A DNA stretch of 64,000 nucleotides. Origin: an uncultured Bacteroidales bacterium (GTDB lineage: Bacteria > Bacteroidota > Bacteroidia > Bacteroidales > Muribaculaceae). Shown here in pieces: positions 61,724 to 64,000 of the stretch. Within the stretch, counting starts at the first letter, position 1. Each line of letters starts with the position of its first letter. The DNA lies in NCBI GenBank assembly GCA_902776435.1, contig CACYQB010000015.1, positions 33,935-97,934 of the forward strand, given 5' to 3'. The notes beneath the pieces were generated by a model. That model did not search any database and was not told where the DNA came from. It saw nothing but the letters and a program-made list of their open reading frames with translations. Position numbers and translations under genes: made by a program.

Positions 61724-62003
61724 ATGCATTTGTAATGATTTCAAAACCGTAAAAAAGGCATTGATAATAGAGGAGTATTGTCAAGTAAAGTATTACAAAA
61801 AATATCTCTACCTTGTTATAATCATTCACATGACACAATTCGAATACAAGCGAAATACTAATAATAGCATGAATGATTGTACAAAGTCCGTTTTTCATAT
61901 AACCGCAAAAGGCAATAATAGATTCGTTGGTATTTAAAAACATTGCAACGGATTAAATATCAAGTGCATAAACGAGCTGCCCCAATGAGGCAATTATAAT
62001 GTC

Positions 62004-62470
62004 ATCGGGTTTATCGGGGTTAGAAGATTTTATCTTTTGCTTCTTTTTCTTTCACACCACTGTACGTGCCATTCGACATATTACGGTGTGGCTCGCTTTA
62101 AAAGAAGTCGTTGCAGATCATCTCCGCTCACTCTGGACTTCTGATGTTGGCGGGCTGCAATCTTAGCATCATGTAAGTCAGCCATTGTGCTTCGTAAGTA
62201 ATTTACATCGGAACATATATCCTCGACTGATGTTACAAACCTTTCGACCCTTCGCCTTAACTTGCACGCAGTTGGCCACTTCGGCCTCGGCCAATTTTTC
62301 GGAATTCGTTGTTACTATCCTATATCGGACTGCAGAGACCTCACGGGATAAGCCATACATCTTTCATCGTTTACCTGCCAGTAAAATCCCAGGGAACCAC
62401 CCCCACTTCTTTGAAAAAACCTCCAACTCTTTCGGACTCCATCACATAATTTCACAATACAGGGTTTGCT
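62004..62470 (-). ncRNA. Possible ORF-less group II intron remnant
   Basis: Read on the minus strand, 62053-62094 resembles a domain V-like hairpin: GAGCCAC at its start, ACGTAC then GTGGTGTGAAAG at its end. A short stem GAAG..CTTC and AACCCGAT (62004-62011) follow, as in domain VI and the intron 3' end. The minus strand upstream to ~62470 is structured and noncoding in appearance, with no reverse transcriptase ORF. The 766-base stretch 61724-62489 shows no convincing gene. Moderate-to-weak evidence; the 5' end is a guess. Confidence 0.35.
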
Positions 62471-62489
62471 GATGACTTACAATTGAATA

Positions 62490-63965
62490 TTATTTACCAT
62501 CTAGTTCGAGTTGGTTCTTTACTAATGTATAATATCGACCCTTCATTGATAATAATTCACAATGTGTTCCCTCTTCGATAATTTTACCACCTTCTATATA
62601 TATAATCTTATCAGCATTTTTTACAGTACTGAGTCTATGCGCGGATATCACCACTGTTTTGTTCTTATAATATCTTACTAGATTGTGTATGATTGTTGAT
62701 TCATTATTAGCGTCCAACGATGAAGTTGCTTCATCTAAAAACAATAAATCTGGATTCTTATAAATAGCTCTAGCAATATACAATCTTTGTTTTTGTCCTC
62801 CACTCAACTCTATTCCATTAATTCCGATTTTAGTATTATACCCCATAGGTAAGTTTTCAATAAAAGAATCAATACAGGCTATTGCAGCAGCTTCTTTAGC
62901 CTTTTCCAAATTAGGAGTTGCAGCAGACAGCGCAATATTATCTAAAACAGTTCCGCTAAATATATATCCAGCTTGCATAACAACACCACAGTGTTCTAAC
63001 CAAACATCATTGTTAACGCCTGATAAATCTTGGTCGCCAACACATATTTTACCATGTTGTGGAGAATAAAAACCTAACATTAATTTTATTAACGTTGATT
63101 TCCCACTACCACTTGCACCAACAATAGCTGTGACTTTGTTGTGTGGTATTGAGGTTGACAAATCTTTAAGCACAAAAGGCGAAAAGCTGCCGGGATATTT
63201 AAACGACACATTATTAAAGTTTAGTGTAAAACTCTTTTCAATAATATTCGAATTCATACTTGGAGGGGTGTCAATTGACTCTTCTGAATTAATTACCTCA
63301 TCTAATCGATCATAAGAAATCGAAGCATCTTGAATAGTTGTAATAGAATTTATTATATTAGATATAGGACGTGCTAATTGACCAACTATATAACTAATCG
63401 TCATCATTGTGCCCAATGTCATTTGTTCTTGTATTACTAGCGTTGCACAAATGCCCGTAATAGAAAGGTCTTTTAAACGAGATATTAAAGTATTACCACT
63501 ATTAATAGTCATCTCCAATAATGCAGATTGTATAGACAACTTATTTATTTTCTCTTGTACACTATTCCATATGGAAACTCTATTATGTTGGGCATTGTTG
63601 ATTTTGATCTCTGACATGCCATTGATTAATTCATATACATTATTTCTATTCATAGAAGAACAAGTGAAATATGAATAATCAAGTTCCTTCCTTTTCCGTG
63701 AAAATAACATTACCCAAAAGTATGCGAGCAATGTACCCACTACAACTATTGTAAAAATAATATAGTTATAATATATCAGTAGGCCAGAAAACACTATAAG
63801 ATTAACAAAGGTGAAAAATACAGTATCTGGCATACTGACTAAAAAATTCTTAATTCGATTTTGATCGTCAATTTTTTGGATCAAATCTGGGTTTATCTTT
63901 CTATCCTCAAATCCGCAACCTATAGGGTTTAGTGGGATTTTGCTTGCAAAGCGACAAAATTCATT
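62490..63965 (-). CDS. SunT-type ABC exporter, 5' end missing or interrupted
   Basis: The frame encodes the C-terminal part of a peptide/bacteriocin exporter: a conserved DLIQKIDDQNRIKNFLV block, transmembrane segments (TFVNLIVFSGLLIYYNYIIF), then the ATPase with Walker A GASGSGKST, signature LSGGQKQR, Walker B LLFLDEAT and H-loop SAHRLS. The 3' end looks intact. Upstream it meets an in-frame stop at 63966-63968 and no ATG fits (a TTG at 63884 is the first candidate start), so the N-terminal transmembrane and peptidase part is either in another frame beyond the window or lost. Strongly A+T-rich, unlike the backbone. Confidence 0.75.
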   Translation of the reverse strand, partial: NEFCRFASKIPLNPIGCGFEDRKINPDLIQKIDDQNRIKNFLVSMPDTVFFTFVNLIVFSGLLIYYNYIIFTIVVVGTLLAYFWVMLFSRKRKELDYSYFTCSSMNRNNVYELINGMSEIKINNAQHNRVSIWNSVQEKINKLSIQSALLEMTINSGNTLISRLKDLSITGICATLVIQEQMTLGTMMTISYIVGQLARPISNIINSITTIQDASISYDRLDEVINSEESIDTPPSMNSNIIEKSFTLNFNNVSFKYPGSFSPFVLKDLSTSIPHNKVTAIVGASGSGKSTLIKLMLGFYSPQHGKICVGDQDLSGVNNDVWLEHCGVVMQAGYIFSGTVLDNIALSAATPNLEKAKEAAAIACIDSFIENLPMGYNTKIGINGIELSGGQKQRLYIARAIYKNPDLLFLDEATSSLDANNESTIIHNLVRYYKNKTVVISAHRLSTVKNADKIIYIEGGKIIEEGTHCELLSMKGRYYTLVKNQLELDGK

Positions 63966-64000
63966 TTATTGTACATATTTCTTGCACAACAGAAATGTCG

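Noticed and set aside
61647-61943. A 98-codon hydrophobic minus-strand frame
   Set aside because: It overlaps the end of the DUF2493 gene and is A+T-driven; hydrophobicity alone is not enough.
1-64000. CRISPR arrays, rRNA or tRNA genes
   Set aside because: No regularly spaced repeats and no tRNA or rRNA signature were noticed on either strand, though a covariance search could not be run.

Overview
The window looks like a chromosome segment of a gut or rumen Bacteroidales bacterium (Muribaculaceae/Prevotellaceae-like). Reasons: several promoters carry the Bacteroidota -7 element TAnnTTTG, Shine-Dalgarno sequences are mostly absent, and the gene content is typical of the order (PorZ-like proteins, DUF4251 lipoproteins, BspA-type LRR and CotH proteins with dockerin-like tails, NamZ, SPFH plus Arc pair, MobV relaxase). 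No rRNA, tRNA or CRISPR array was seen.

Bases 1-42,106 are mostly host backbone. An array of at least four tandem PorZ-like secreted proteins (1-8061) is followed by two DUF4251 lipoproteins, a palindromic intergenic repeat, the sbcCD nuclease operon and a secreted LRR protein. Next comes a cell-wall cluster (16.4-24.1 kb): NamZ-type exo-muramidase, sodium:solute symporter, WYL regulator, two SxxK serine hydrolases, then xerD. After that come a CotH protein, a GlcD/GlcF-type FAD/Fe-S oxidoreductase, small metabolic enzymes (thioesterase, thioredoxin, carbonic anhydrase, VOC protein, YdcZ transporter, DNPH1-like hydrolase), peptidase T, an SPFH protein, three tandem secreted or anchored DNA/RNA endonucleases, and mnmE.

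Bases 42.1-61.7 kb form a mobilizable integrative element downstream of mnmE. It has a seven-unit helix-turn-helix protein, a tyrosine recombinase, an excisionase-like protein, topoisomerase III, a resolvase-like protein lacking the catalytic serine, a lipoprotein/small-protein module, an oriT-like hairpin cluster, a MobV relaxase, an OmpA-family protein and a DUF2493 protein. No conjugation (mating-pair) genes are seen, so it probably depends on a helper element for transfer.

Inside the element a 5-kb defence cargo (47.06-51.99 kb) holds a CBASS operon (Cap5 HNH-SAVED effector, CD-NTase, stand-alone E2-like protein) divergent from a RloA/RloB (AbiL-type) pair. A perfect 49-bp direct repeat lies on each side of this cargo (46932-46980 and 52079-52127), with weaker similarity extending beyond it. 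This is the most notable structure in the window: it suggests an exchangeable defence slot between the excisionase and topoisomerase genes.

Bases 61.7-64.0 kb are A+T-rich. They hold a possible ORF-less group II intron remnant on the minus strand and the C-terminal part of a SunT-type ABC exporter whose 5' end is interrupted by an in-frame stop near the window edge.
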